Origin: Desulfovibrio sp.
GTDB taxonomy: Bacteria; Desulfobacterota; Desulfovibrionia; Desulfovibrionales; Desulfovibrionaceae
Assembly (NCBI RefSeq): GCF_009712225.1
Contig: NZ_WASP01000006.1
Coordinates: 581,263-645,262 of the forward strand
Direction: 5' to 3'
DNA: 64,000 bases
The notes under the pieces are model-generated. The model worked only from the letters and a program-made list of their open reading frames with translations. It did no database searches and was not told where the DNA came from. How positions within the stretch are numbered: the first letter of the stretch is position 1; the number at the start of each line of letters is the position of its first letter. This document shows, piece after piece, positions 7,141 to 15,522 of the stretch. The position numbers were made by a program, and so were the translations under genes.

Positions 7141-9597
7141 ATGCGCATTAAATACAAAGTTTGGAGCCTGGCCACAGTAATTATCAGCATAATCATTTTT
7201 GCTGATATTTATTATGGATACCGTCATATTGAATCATCCATACAGATGGAGCTCAACCATGACGCGGAAGACGTAAGGGCAATTCTTATGTCTACCCGCA
7301 GGGTCTATCAAAAACAGTTCATTGAAAGTGGACTACCGGTAAATGAGCATACTGTTGGTTTTTTGCCTGCGCATGCGCTGTCGCACATTTCTGTCGAATT
7401 TCCCCATTGGAACACCACCGGCCTTACTTTCAACAACGTTTCAGACAAGCCCCGCAATCCCCTGAATCGTGCCAACAGCTTTGAGCTGGATGCCATGGCC
7501 TGGTTCAGGGCCAATTCGCACGAAAAAAGTCGTCTGCTAGAGATTTCAAAAGACGGTTCGTCATTCTACCACTACACAAGCCCTATCTGGATAGAAGAAT
7601 ACTGCCTCACCTGCCACGGCAGCCGCGCTACTGCCCCTGCCTCCATTGCCGCAGCCTACTCGGAATCTTACGATTATAATGACGGTGAGCTGCGCGGCAT
7701 TTTAAGCATATACATGCCCACGGAACAGCTGCGAAAAAACAGCTATGCCGCATGGGGGGCGCAGCTTGCAATTCGCCTTGTGGGCTACACCTTGCTGCTG
7801 CTTGCGCTGGGTTTTTTGCTCAACAAATACGTGGCTAACCGGCTAGCACGGCTGGAAGAAAACGCAAAAAGACTCGCAGCTGGCGACTACTCTGCCCGGG
7901 TTCGACACATTGGCAGCGATGAAATTGGCGACCTTGCCACATCAATCAACACCATGAGCAGGGAAATTCAGAAAAGGGACAGAACCCTGCGTGAAAACGA
8001 AGAACGCTTTCGCCTCACCTCAGACAGCATTAAGGACGCGCTGGTACTACTCAGCAGCGATGGCGAAATCATTTTCTGGAACAAGGCGGCAGAGCAGATT
8101 TTTGGCTACACGGCAGGCGAAACAATAGGTCGTATTTTGCTCGATTTTCTGGTTCCGGAGCGCTACCGGGCCGAGATTGCTGCCGGGCTGAAAGAATTTG
8201 TGCAAACAGGCCAGGGCATGTTTTGTGGAAAAAGCATTGAACTGAGCGCCCTGCGCAAGGGTGGGCAGGAATTTGCAATTGAGCTTTCACTTTCATCCAT
8301 GAACACCCTTGGCAAATGGATTGGCATTGGACTTGTGCGGGATATATCTGAACGCAAGCTGGTTGAGGCAGAGCTTGCGGCTCACCGCGACCAGCTTGAG
8401 CAACTGGTTGTATCGCGCACACGTGACCTGATGATAGCCAAAGAAGCCGCGGAAGCTGGCAGCGTGGCAAAAAGCGCCTTTCTGGCCAACATGAGCCACG
8501 AAATACGCACGCCCCTCAATGCCATAACCGGCATGATCCACATATTGCGCCGTTCGGGGCTTACGCCAAGCCAGAATGACAAGCTGGGCAAGATTGAGAT
8601 CGCCAGCAACCACTTACTTGAGATAATCAACAATGTTCTTGAATTATCCAAGATTGAGGCGGGCAAGTTTGTGCTGCAAACGGTTCCCGTGCATATAGAG
8701 AACCTGCTTGAAAACATCTCGTCAATTCTTGGGCAAAAGGCTTATGAAAAAGGCATTGAACTGATAACAGAAATGTCTCCCCTCAGCTGCCCCGTTTATG
8801 GTGATGAAAGCAGGCTGCAACAGGCGCTGCTCAACCTTGCTACCAATGCCCTAAAATTTACCGATCACGGGCATGTACGCCTGAGCGTAAGCCAGGAATC
8901 GCAGACAGACAGCACCATAACCCTGCGCTTTGAGGTTGAGGATACAGGCATAGGCATAAGCCCTGAGCAGCAGCCCCGGCTGTTCAGCGCGTTTGAACAG
9001 GCCGATAATTCGCTCAGCCGCAAATACGGTGGCACGGGCCTGGGCCTGGCCATAACCAAAAAGATGGCAGAAATGATGGGCGGCAGGGCGGGCATGACCA
9101 GCACCCTGGGCAAGGGCAGCACATTCTGGTTTACCGCCACCCTTACCAAAGCAGCACCGCAGGCTGCAGAAGAAGTTTGCGGCCGCATTGACAATGCGGA
9201 GGCAACCATTCGCCAAAAGCTGCAAGGCAAGCGCATACTGCTGGTAGAGGACGAACCCATCAACAGGGAGATAGCGCAAACCCTGCTTGAAGATGTTGGC
9301 TTTACAGTGGATCTGGCGGAAGACGGTGCAAAGGCTGTTGAACTGGTGCGGGCAAAGTCCTACGACCTGATTTTTATGGACATGCAGATGCCGCACGTAA
9401 ACGGTCTTGATGCTACCCGCGATATACGCCAGCTTGCGAAGGGAAGTACGATTCCCATCATTGCCATGACAGCCAACGCCTTTGCCGAAGACCGCGAGTT
9501 GTGCCTTGCTGCAGGCATGAACGACTTTATCGCCAAGCCTGTCTCAACCACGCTACTGTATCAGAAGCTGTGCACCTGGCTGCAAAAACGCACTTAA
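7141..9597 (+). CDS. Hybrid histidine kinase with periplasmic CxxCH (DUF3365/Tll0287-like) sensor, HAMP and PAS
   Basis: The protein has 818 residues. An N-terminal membrane helix (about residues 8-26) precedes a periplasmic DUF3365-like domain with a single c-type haem motif, CLTCHG (about 156-161). A second helix (about 205-225) leads to HAMP (about 225-280), PAS (about 290-410), HisKA with FLANMSHEIRTPLN (about 450), HATPase_c (GGTGLGLAITKKM) and a receiver domain (LLVEDEPIN; phosphoacceptor Asp in DLIFMDMQMP). It probably senses a redox or small-molecule signal through haem and passes phosphate internally to the receiver. There is no output domain and no obvious partner next to it, so it is an orphan; a separate Hpt protein or regulator would be needed. 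Confidence 0.87.
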   Translation: MRIKYKVWSLATVIISIIIFADIYYGYRHIESSIQMELNHDAEDVRAILMSTRRVYQKQFIESGLPVNEHTVGFLPAHALSHISVEFPHWNTTGLTFNNVSDKPRNPLNRANSFELDAMAWFRANSHEKSRLLEISKDGSSFYHYTSPIWIEEYCLTCHGSRATAPASIAAAYSESYDYNDGELRGILSIYMPTEQLRKNSYAAWGAQLAIRLVGYTLLLLALGFLLNKYVANRLARLEENAKRLAAGDYSARVRHIGSDEIGDLATSINTMSREIQKRDRTLRENEERFRLTSDSIKDALVLLSSDGEIIFWNKAAEQIFGYTAGETIGRILLDFLVPERYRAEIAAGLKEFVQTGQGMFCGKSIELSALRKGGQEFAIELSLSSMNTLGKWIGIGLVRDISERKLVEAELAAHRDQLEQLVVSRTRDLMIAKEAAEAGSVAKSAFLANMSHEIRTPLNAITGMIHILRRSGLTPSQNDKLGKIEIASNHLLEIINNVLELSKIEAGKFVLQTVPVHIENLLENISSILGQKAYEKGIELITEMSPLSCPVYGDESRLQQALLNLATNALKFTDHGHVRLSVSQESQTDSTITLRFEVEDTGIGISPEQQPRLFSAFEQADNSLSRKYGGTGLGLAITKKMAEMMGGRAGMTSTLGKGSTFWFTATLTKAAPQAAEEVCGRIDNAEATIRQKLQGKRILLVEDEPINREIAQTLLEDVGFTVDLAEDGAKAVELVRAKSYDLIFMDMQMPHVNGLDATRDIRQLAKGSTIPIIAMTANAFAEDRELCLAAGMNDFIAKPVSTTLLYQKLCTWLQKRT

Positions 9598-9920
9598 GGC
9601 GGGCAGCACAAGCCTCTTGAACCATGACATGAATTATCCATTCCAAATCGCAGGGCAGCATTGATGAAAAAAGGACCGGCAGATCACTCTGCTGGTCCTT
9701 TATATCTGCTGCCTCGCTGCCATGCCCATACACAGGCCTATGCCCGTAAAACCTGCTCAAAAAGCATGATCCACAAAATGCAGCAGAAACTGACAGCTCT
9801 AACCTGCGCAATACAAAGCGACGCTTGCCGCCAGATTGCGCCCCTCCGAACCAATACGAACCACTCCCCAAGAGTTAGCCAGCAACTGCAAAAAACATAA
9901 AGGCGATCAGCTGCCTGCAG
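9598..9920. other. Convergent intergenic region after the hybrid kinase
   Basis: This 323-base gap lies between two convergent genes and contains one strong terminator at 9670-9701. An open frame across 9661-9900 lies over that hairpin and has no family features, so I do not count it as a gene. Nothing else was recognised. Confidence 0.5.
9670..9701 (+). terminator. Rho-independent terminator, probably bidirectional
   Basis: AAAGGACCGGCAGA (9670-9683) and TCTGCTGGTCCTTT (9688-9701) form a 14-bp stem with one G-T pair and a 4-base loop. There are A residues to the left and T residues to the right. It lies 73 bases after the hybrid kinase stop and could also end the convergent gene at 9921. 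Confidence 0.8.
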
Positions 9921-10286
9921 CTAGCGGCACATGGCACGGAAAACTTCAAGCATCTGATCATGATTCAAAGGCGTTCCGTCGAGTTTCATTCCGGTTGTAG
10001 TAAAGCCGCCCTCTCGCATATTGATCTTGAACTGCGAGTAATACGACATTCTTTCGCCGGCCTGCCCGATAGTACCCGTGACTTCTACCAGCACGTCGCC
10101 CTTGCTGGACGTGCCAGACTCCCAGTAGGGCCTGTTCACGTTTCTGGCGATCAGCTGACCTACGGTCATTCTGTTGCAGACTTTCAGCTTCTGGGATTTG
10201 ACATATTCAACAGCCTTATCATCTGCACATGCTGTTGTTGCCAGAAGAAGAACTGCGACAACAGAGAACAAGACATTCCTCAACAT
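9921..10286 (-). CDS. Small secreted protein of unknown function
   Basis: The 121-residue protein has a clear signal peptide (MLRNVLFSVVAVLLLATTACA, cleavage probably near residue 21) and a compact mature domain. That domain contains KVCNRMTVGQLIARN, GDVLVEVTGTIGQ and a C-terminal Cys (FRAMCR). The two mature cysteines could form a disulfide in the periplasm. I chose the ATG at 10284-10286 because AAGGAA precedes it and the signal peptide begins there; a longer upstream frame would bury the signal peptide. It lies downstream of, and in the same direction as, the two-component genes at 10623-13231, with a 336-base gap. No family was recognised. Confidence 0.72.
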   Translation of the reverse strand: MLRNVLFSVVAVLLLATTACADDKAVEYVKSQKLKVCNRMTVGQLIARNVNRPYWESGTSSKGDVLVEVTGTIGQAGERMSYYSQFKINMREGGFTTTGMKLDGTPLNHDQMLEVFRAMCR

Positions 10287-10622
10287 GACAATTTCCTTGA
10301 TTAAAATGTTGACACCGCAAGGCAACAATTCAATACATGCTGTTTTTAGCCAAAAACCAGAAAATGCATTAAAATCAAAAGTTATCTCGCGTATGCACCA
10401 TGCTGCGTGCAGCAAAACAGCTGGGGATACGAATAAGAGCGGGTAGCTCCTCACCCAGCAAGCAAACCGCGCCGCTTCTCTTTTCGATACTGAGGGATCA
10501 TGGCGCGCAACACATACTATTTTGCTTGCTCATAATGTACGTGAGATTCTGGTAAAAATTGTCACCAAATTTTCCGTTTTTGTGTCGTTAAATTGGGGGA
10601 CAGAACAGGCTCAAGGGCGGGT
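10287..10622. other. Intergenic region upstream of the small secreted protein
   Basis: This is a 336-base gap. It contains TTAAATTGG at 10588-10596, a motif also found at 13427-13435 and 14281-14289. It probably carries the promoter of the leftward gene at 10286. No RNA gene or terminator was recognised. Confidence 0.4.
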
Positions 10623-11258
10623 TTATTTGTTGCGCAACGCTGCAAATTTGCGCAGCTCTTTCATGCCGCCGATTCCAAGTTTTTCAATGATGCGAGCATA
10701 GTACGTCTTGACCGTATGAATGCTGATATGAAGAGCTTCCGCAATTTCTTCGCTGGTTTCAGCTCTGCCGATCATGGTTATGATCTGTTCTTCACGCGAG
10801 CTCAACACTGTTTCCATGCCCTCTTGGGGCACAAGAAAACGGTTGGCCAGACTTTTTGTGGCCCTGGGGCTGGCATAGCGGTTGCCCGCTAGAACCTGAT
10901 CAAGAGCCGTGAGCAGCACATCCGCTACTTCACGCTTTGTCACATAGCCTGCTGCACCAGCAACAAAGGCTCTTTCAACGGTTTTGCGGTCTTCGTGCAT
11001 GGAATAGATGACCACGGCCACATTGTGCGCCAGCAGGTCATCAATGAGATCAAGGCCAGATTCGTCCCCAAGTGTCAGGTCGACCAGGGCAACATCTGCA
11101 GTGGAATCCTTTAGCCGGGCAAGCACCTCGGCGCGGGTCTCCGCCTCGCCGCAAATGACATGACCAGACTTGGTCAGCAACAGCGACAGACCACTGCGCA
11201 TGGCAAGGTGATCGTCGATCAAAAATACGCGCGCCCTGCGGGGTTGGTCTTCACTCAT
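10623..11258 (-). CDS. LuxR/NarL-family response regulator
   Basis: The 211-residue protein has an N-terminal receiver domain (VFLIDDHLAMRSG; phosphoacceptor Asp in VALVDLTLGDES; conserved Lys in GYVTKREVAD). It ends in a LuxR-type helix-turn-helix (SSREEQIITMIGRAETSEEI, then HISIHTVKTYYARIIEKLG). Its ATG (11256-11258) overlaps the TGA of the kinase gene as ATGA, so translation is coupled. A GGAGAT ribosome-binding site precedes this start; the longer frame would extend into the kinase gene. It is the cognate regulator of the kinase at 11255-13231. Targets are unknown. Confidence 0.9.
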   Translation of the reverse strand: MSEDQPRRARVFLIDDHLAMRSGLSLLLTKSGHVICGEAETRAEVLARLKDSTADVALVDLTLGDESGLDLIDDLLAHNVAVVIYSMHEDRKTVERAFVAGAAGYVTKREVADVLLTALDQVLAGNRYASPRATKSLANRFLVPQEGMETVLSSREEQIITMIGRAETSEEIAEALHISIHTVKTYYARIIEKLGIGGMKELRKFAALRNK

Positions 11259-13231
11259 TCCATATCTCCTGTCAGTTCCTGCTCTGTGTTGCACTGCAGC
11301 CGGCAGACAAGACTCGTGCCGCCGCCTTTTGAGGCTTCAAAAGTCAGCTCTGCGCCAATCATCCTTGCCCGGTGGGCCATGATTCTCAATCCCAGCCCGC
11401 CGGTTGGCGAGGTTGCGTCAGTTTTTCCTACGCCGTCGTCCGAAACCGACAGCACCAGCTCGCGCGCTGCGTTGCAGTTAAGCACAATGCTGATACGGCT
11501 CGGCTTGGCATGCTTTACTGCATTGGTCACCGCCTCTTGCGCTATGCGGTAGAGCTGCAGCAGATGCGGATTATTACAGGTGGCACAGGGCAGATCTTCC
11601 ACAAAATCCACATCGATGCCGCTCGATTCCCCAACCCGCCGAGCGAGTTCTTCAAGCGAGGGCCCAACTCCGTCGATTGCGTGCTCCACCGGCCACAGCC
11701 CGCGCGAGAGGTCATAGGCAAGGCTGACAGATTCGTTGAGCAGAGCGGAAAGGTCGGTCAGGTTGGTCAGAGCCTCCTGACCCATGCCAGGCTCCAGCGC
11801 CAGCACAGAGCACCGCAACCGCGCCACGGCCAGATGCTGGCACAGACCGTCGTGCAGATCATGGCTCAGGCAGCGGCGTTCTTCCTCGCTGACCTTGATA
11901 ATCTCCTGCTCCAGGCGGTTGCGCTCTTCCATCTCGGTTTCAAGCGCTGCGTTTTTGTCTTCCAGATCTTTTGACAGGAATTCTACTTCCCTAAAAGCGT
12001 TGGAAAACCGTTGCGCCAGTGCAAATGCCTGTGACAGGGCAAAAACAAATGTTCCTTCTTGAATCAGCAGTATTGAATTGATGAAGCCCATGTGACAAAA
12101 AATATCGTTAATGGCGACCAGCCCTATGACAATGGAGCCAATGAGCAAAAACAGCGAGCCCGTATGCCCGCGCAAAAAACAGATGGACAGCAGCACTATA
12201 TAGCTGCCAATAAGCAGAAAAGATGCCAGCATGTAAAAATGCAGCGCATTAAAAACAGTAATGTCAGTCTGCGTGAGACATAAAAAAATAAAGCTCAGAC
12301 TTCTGAAATCGCAAAAATACTGAATGAAAAGAGGAAACTCATTTTTATATAGCGACCTGTAAAACCTGTACAGAATTGATGCCGAACAAACATAGCATAC
12401 AAGAGATAATTTTTCCAGAAATAGCGGATAATGATTTGGAACAAAAAGTGTGACAACCCACTCTGTGGAATCGGACGTTATGAAGTGCCCGACGAGGACA
12501 ATACAGTATAATCCAAAATATAATGTAGAAACATCCTTGTTTCGCCAGTAATGCAAAACAAGATGGTACACCCCCATGAACAGCAGCCCGCCAATCAAAA
12601 GCAGTGACCAGCCCCAGGTGCGGATATGGGCCGATTCCAATGGCTCTTCTGACGACAGGACTATGGAATCGCGCACACCCCCACGGCGAAAATGGTAATT
12701 TGAAATTTGCAGCACCAGCTCAATCTCTGAGCTGACATCGGGAAACGGAACAATCTTGTGTGTACGGTGGGCAAGCTCTGTATCCGCATCGGTACCGGGT
12801 TCGCCGCTTGCGGTCAAAAGCATTCCATTTGCCCATATTTTGTAGGCAGCTGGAATATTATACACTTTTAACGCCGCATCAGTAATTTTTTGACCGGGAA
12901 CAATGCGCAGCCTGAATGTGGCCCGCCCCGTTCCCGGCAGGCTTTGCCCGTTGAGCACAAACCCCTTCCATGAACCGGGAAAATACTGGTAACCGGTCAG
13001 CTCTGCCGGGCTTGCAGCCTTGAAGTCATCTGGCGCAAGCAGCTGGTTCCAGTAGAATTCCCACTGCCCGTCCAGCTTAACGGGCCCGTCCCTGTTCAGC
13101 CTCCAGCTCGAAAGGTCAAGCACCCCCTGTTCCACCACTGGCGGCTGGGCCGCTGGCCCGGCAAACGCGGCAGAACCAGACACAAGAAGCAACAGAAGGA
13201 GCACCAGCAGACCTGCCCGGCTGATTCTCAT
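11255..13231 (-). CDS. 7TMR-DISM sensor histidine kinase (HisKA_3 type)
   Basis: The protein has 658 residues. It has a signal peptide (MRISRAGLLVLLLLLLVSG), a periplasmic 7TMR-DISM extracellular domain (LDSWRLNRDG-like start, about residues 35-185) and seven membrane helices (about 205-400). A coiled coil with EMEERNRLEQEI leads to HisKA_3 with the phosphoacceptor in CLSHDLHDGLCQHL and an HATPase domain (AQEAVTNAVKHAKP, GGLGLRIMAHRARM). Kinases of this class usually sense ligands through the 7TM module and phosphorylate NarL-type regulators, matching the overlapping gene at 10623. The start at 13229-13231 has GGGAG upstream and places the signal peptide at the N-terminus. Confidence 0.88.
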   Translation of the reverse strand: MRISRAGLLVLLLLLLVSGSAAFAGPAAQPPVVEQGVLDLSSWRLNRDGPVKLDGQWEFYWNQLLAPDDFKAASPAELTGYQYFPGSWKGFVLNGQSLPGTGRATFRLRIVPGQKITDAALKVYNIPAAYKIWANGMLLTASGEPGTDADTELAHRTHKIVPFPDVSSEIELVLQISNYHFRRGGVRDSIVLSSEEPLESAHIRTWGWSLLLIGGLLFMGVYHLVLHYWRNKDVSTLYFGLYCIVLVGHFITSDSTEWVVTLFVPNHYPLFLEKLSLVCYVCSASILYRFYRSLYKNEFPLFIQYFCDFRSLSFIFLCLTQTDITVFNALHFYMLASFLLIGSYIVLLSICFLRGHTGSLFLLIGSIVIGLVAINDIFCHMGFINSILLIQEGTFVFALSQAFALAQRFSNAFREVEFLSKDLEDKNAALETEMEERNRLEQEIIKVSEEERRCLSHDLHDGLCQHLAVARLRCSVLALEPGMGQEALTNLTDLSALLNESVSLAYDLSRGLWPVEHAIDGVGPSLEELARRVGESSGIDVDFVEDLPCATCNNPHLLQLYRIAQEAVTNAVKHAKPSRISIVLNCNAARELVLSVSDDGVGKTDATSPTGGLGLRIMAHRARMIGAELTFEASKGGGTSLVCRLQCNTEQELTGDME

Positions 13232-13421
13232 AGGCGGCTCCCGGCCCGGGAATACTGCGCCAGACAACACACAGGCAAAAGGTATGGAAGAAAATCAGGC
13301 GCGCCAATAAAGGCCCGCAAGCGTGGGCACAGAGCGCCCGGCAGAGCGGCAAGGCATGTTATAAGTTGGCGCGCAAGGTTGTTCATCTGTGCGGGTCAGC
13401 CACGGTTGCGATGGTTTGTTT

Positions 13422-13436
13422 GCCAATTAAATTGGC
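13422..13436. promoter_or_regulatory. Perfect 15-base palindrome upstream of the kinase operon
   Basis: GCCAATT-A-AATTGGC lies about 190 bases upstream of the kinase start. It contains TTAAATTGG, which recurs upstream of two neighbouring leftward genes. It is a candidate operator; the protein that binds it is unknown. Confidence 0.45.
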
Positions 13437-13513
13437 CTGATAAATCCATGCACACAATGCGCTTTTTATGGCCGTAACGCCACAGTTATCCAGCGACCTG
13501 CCCGCAGCGGCAG

Positions 13514-14068
13514 CTAATCTACCTTGCCATTCAGTATGTCTTTGAGGGTAAACTTTTGCACTGTTCCTGCGTCGTCTTTAAACGAATAATTGGCGTCGTC
13601 TATCTTCCACACGCCAGATTCATTGATCAGCACAAAGGAGTAAGGGATTTCATCGCAGTCTTTACAGCATTCCTTGCTGCGGTTGCTGACCTGCATGGCG
13701 TATGTTGCGTTGTTTTTGACCAAGCCAAGCACCTTGACCGGCTTGCACAAATCCTGGCCGTTAACCAGAAAGTCAAAATCAAGGTAGCCCATGCCGCCTT
13801 CTTTTTTCGCCAGTTCGTCATCCTTGCGGAGCAGGCCAGCCAATTCTTTGGAAACCATATTGTTTTTTAAAACATACTCGGTAGCACTGGGGCTCGTTTT
13901 GGTGGGGTGCAGCACGTTTTGGGAATAGTCTGCAAGCAGCTTTTCATACTTTGCCTTAACGTCGCCTGCTTCATCTGCGCTCTGGGCAGGCGACCACATG
14001 GAATCGACGCAGCCAGCCAAAAGAACAAGAAAAACTGCCAGCTGAACCGTAAATCTGCACTTTTTCAT
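13514..14068 (-). CDS. Lipoprotein of unknown function
   Basis: The 184-residue protein starts MKKCRFTVQLAVFLVLLAGC, a lipoprotein signal with lipobox LLAGC (Cys 20). The mature part has a coiled N-terminal half (KAKYEKLLADYSQNVLHP), a cysteine-rich stretch (NRSKECCKDCDEIPYS) and a C-terminal region with VLINESGVWKIDDANY. That last stretch is reminiscent of DUF3828-like periplasmic proteins, though I cannot confirm the family. The four cysteines at about residues 135-141 are unusual and could bind metal or form disulfides. It lies upstream of the kinase/regulator operon on the same strand. Function unknown. Confidence 0.72.
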   Translation of the reverse strand: MKKCRFTVQLAVFLVLLAGCVDSMWSPAQSADEAGDVKAKYEKLLADYSQNVLHPTKTSPSATEYVLKNNMVSKELAGLLRKDDELAKKEGGMGYLDFDFLVNGQDLCKPVKVLGLVKNNATYAMQVSNRSKECCKDCDEIPYSFVLINESGVWKIDDANYSFKDDAGTVQKFTLKDILNGKVD

Positions 14069-14451
14069 ACTACCCCCGCATGGTTTGAAAAAAGCAAACA
14101 GCCAGACCCGTGCATGACGGGAACTGCCCTCTAGCCAGCATTATTAAAAACAGACAGGCCGTCTGTCGCAAAAAACTACGATTCTTTGTCAGCACATTTG
14201 GTGACAGGGAGGAGGGTATTTATATTGTAAAGGCAGAATAATTTGACAAACAATACAGAAATTCCAATGGGTAGCCAGCATTAAATTGGGGAGGCCGAAT
14301 AAAGGCAAGGATATCCACGCCAGATGAACATTTTTTTAAAGTTTCGGCGTGGTTCTCTTATCTTTCAACAAAAATCGACTATTGTGCGACACAAAAGGCA
14401 CAGGTAACGTCCATTAATTCTTTAGTGCTTGTGATGGAGTTAAAATAACGT
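14069..14451. other. Intergenic region between the lipoprotein gene and tRNA-Arg
   Basis: About 380 bases hold no gene I can support. TTAAATTGG occurs at 14281-14289, about 215 bases upstream of the lipoprotein start. A GC-poor stretch at about 14220-14280 may carry its promoter. Confidence 0.4.
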
Positions 14452-14483
14452 AAAAAGAGCTTATGAAGATTTTCTTCATAAGC
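14452..14483 (-). terminator. Rho-independent terminator of tRNA-Arg
   Basis: GCTTATGAAG (14459-14468) and CTTCATAAGC (14474-14483) form a perfect 10-bp stem with a 5-base loop. On the minus strand it is followed by a TCTTTTTAC tract. It begins 9 bases beyond the 3' end of the tRNA. Confidence 0.85.
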
Positions 14484-14492
14484 CCTTAAAAA

Positions 14493-14569
14493 TGGTGCGC
14501 CCGACAGGAATCGAACCTGTGGCCTACAACTTAGGAGGTTGTCGCTCTATCCAACTGAGCTACGAGCGC
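14493..14569 (-). tRNA. tRNA-Arg (anticodon CCU)
   Basis: On the minus strand a complete 77-base cloverleaf runs from GCGCTCG to CGGGCGCACCA. The acceptor arms pair. The D-arm is AGCTCAGTTGGATAGAGC, the anticodon stem ACAAC/GTTGT encloses the loop CTCCTAA (anticodon CCT), and the T-loop is GGTTCGATTCC. CCA is encoded. The terminator at 14452-14483 follows it. Confidence 0.97.
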
Positions 14570-14695
14570 AATTCGCATTGTGTAGTAATTCTTTCGGCTC
14601 ATGTCAAGCTGAAGGCGGTGCCTGGCTTTGTCAGCGGCTCTGACGGCCAGATAAACGGCACAGGCAATCCCGCAGGGTTCAATCAATCTCAGAAA

Positions 14696-14735
14696 AATCG
14701 AATCTATGGCCTACAACTTAGGAGGTTGTCGCCCT
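14696..14735 (-). repeat. Partial duplicate of tRNA-Arg(CCU), possible attachment-site remnant
   Basis: 40 bases match 14508-14547 of the tRNA gene with 3 mismatches. They cover the T-loop side, the variable region and the whole anticodon arm; the acceptor and D arms are missing. Such fragments mark former integration of mobile elements at tRNA 3' halves. It lies about 95 bases past the end of the PTS IIC gene. Confidence 0.75.
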
Positions 14736-14830
14736 GCCCGGCAGCGCTGTAAGCGCATACTGCAGCACCGGTTTGTCCACAAGAGCTGCCATCAATTTCA
14801 ATTGGTCTGGCTGCCCTATCCTGCCACACT

Positions 14831-15522
14831 TTAGTTGCCGCCCCAAATCAGCAGGGCCAGCGCGCCCAGCGTACCCAACAGTACGGCGTAGGCCTGTCGG
14901 GTGCGTAGCGAAAGCACCGCCCCAAGCAGAGCCGCCACATACAGGGCTGACCACGTTACCGCTGGCAACGCTGGCTGTGTGCGGTGCGCCGCAAGCACAG
15001 TCAGCAGAATATAAATAAGCGTAAAACAGACCGCATACAGGGCCGTTTGCCACATGGCCCGGCACAACCCCGCCAGCAGAATCACACGCCCCGGCGAGGC
15101 TGGCCCTTTGCCGCCACACCAGTTCACCACGGCATCCACCATGGGGTTCAGCTCAATGCGCTGTCGCAGCTCACACCAGCTGGCAGTGTAGGCCGCCATC
15201 ATGGACAGAATAAGCGGCAGCAACGCCAAACCCGGCTGATCTAGCCCAAAGTGCCTGCATAGCGGAAACACCAGCAGAAAACTCAAGCTGCCATAGGGCG
15301 GCACAACGCTGCCCAGTTCAAGGGCATCAAGCCACAGAAGTTCAATGATTATGCCAAGAGGAAGAGCCAGCGACCAGTCGCCGGTAAAGAAGCCCGCAAA
15401 CAGGGCCAGACAGATGGGACGGTCTATGAGGCCGACGATGCAGGTTGATCGGGCAGCGCCAGCCAGGACAAAAAAAAAGCGTAGGGAGCCCCGGCAGCGA
15501 TAATATCAGAAAAGTTGATCAT
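14831..15522 (-). pseudogene. Mannose-family PTS IIC component, frameshifted at a 9-T tract
   Basis: The gene starts MINFSDIIAAGAPYAFF, then the reading frame breaks at nine T (minus strand; A-run 15470-15478) and hits a stop 10 codons after that tract. One extra T, or one -1 slip, restores a continuous frame: FVLAGAARSTCIVGLIDRP, a membrane-rich middle (LGIIIELLWLDALELGSVVP), and on to LGALALLIWGGN at 14831. The restored protein would be about 230 residues, normal for a mannose-family IIC permease. It overlaps the IIB gene by 17 bases. The cause may be a real inactivating mutation, phase variation, programmed or transcriptional slippage, or a sequencing error in the homopolymer. No IID gene follows. 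Confidence 0.85.

Noticed and set aside
9661..9900. Plus-strand open frame of 79 codons after the hybrid kinase
   Set aside because: It starts inside the flank of a strong terminator hairpin and has no recognisable features.
14696..14735. A second tRNA-Arg gene
   Set aside because: Only the anticodon and part of the T arm are present; acceptor and D arms are missing, so it cannot form a cloverleaf.
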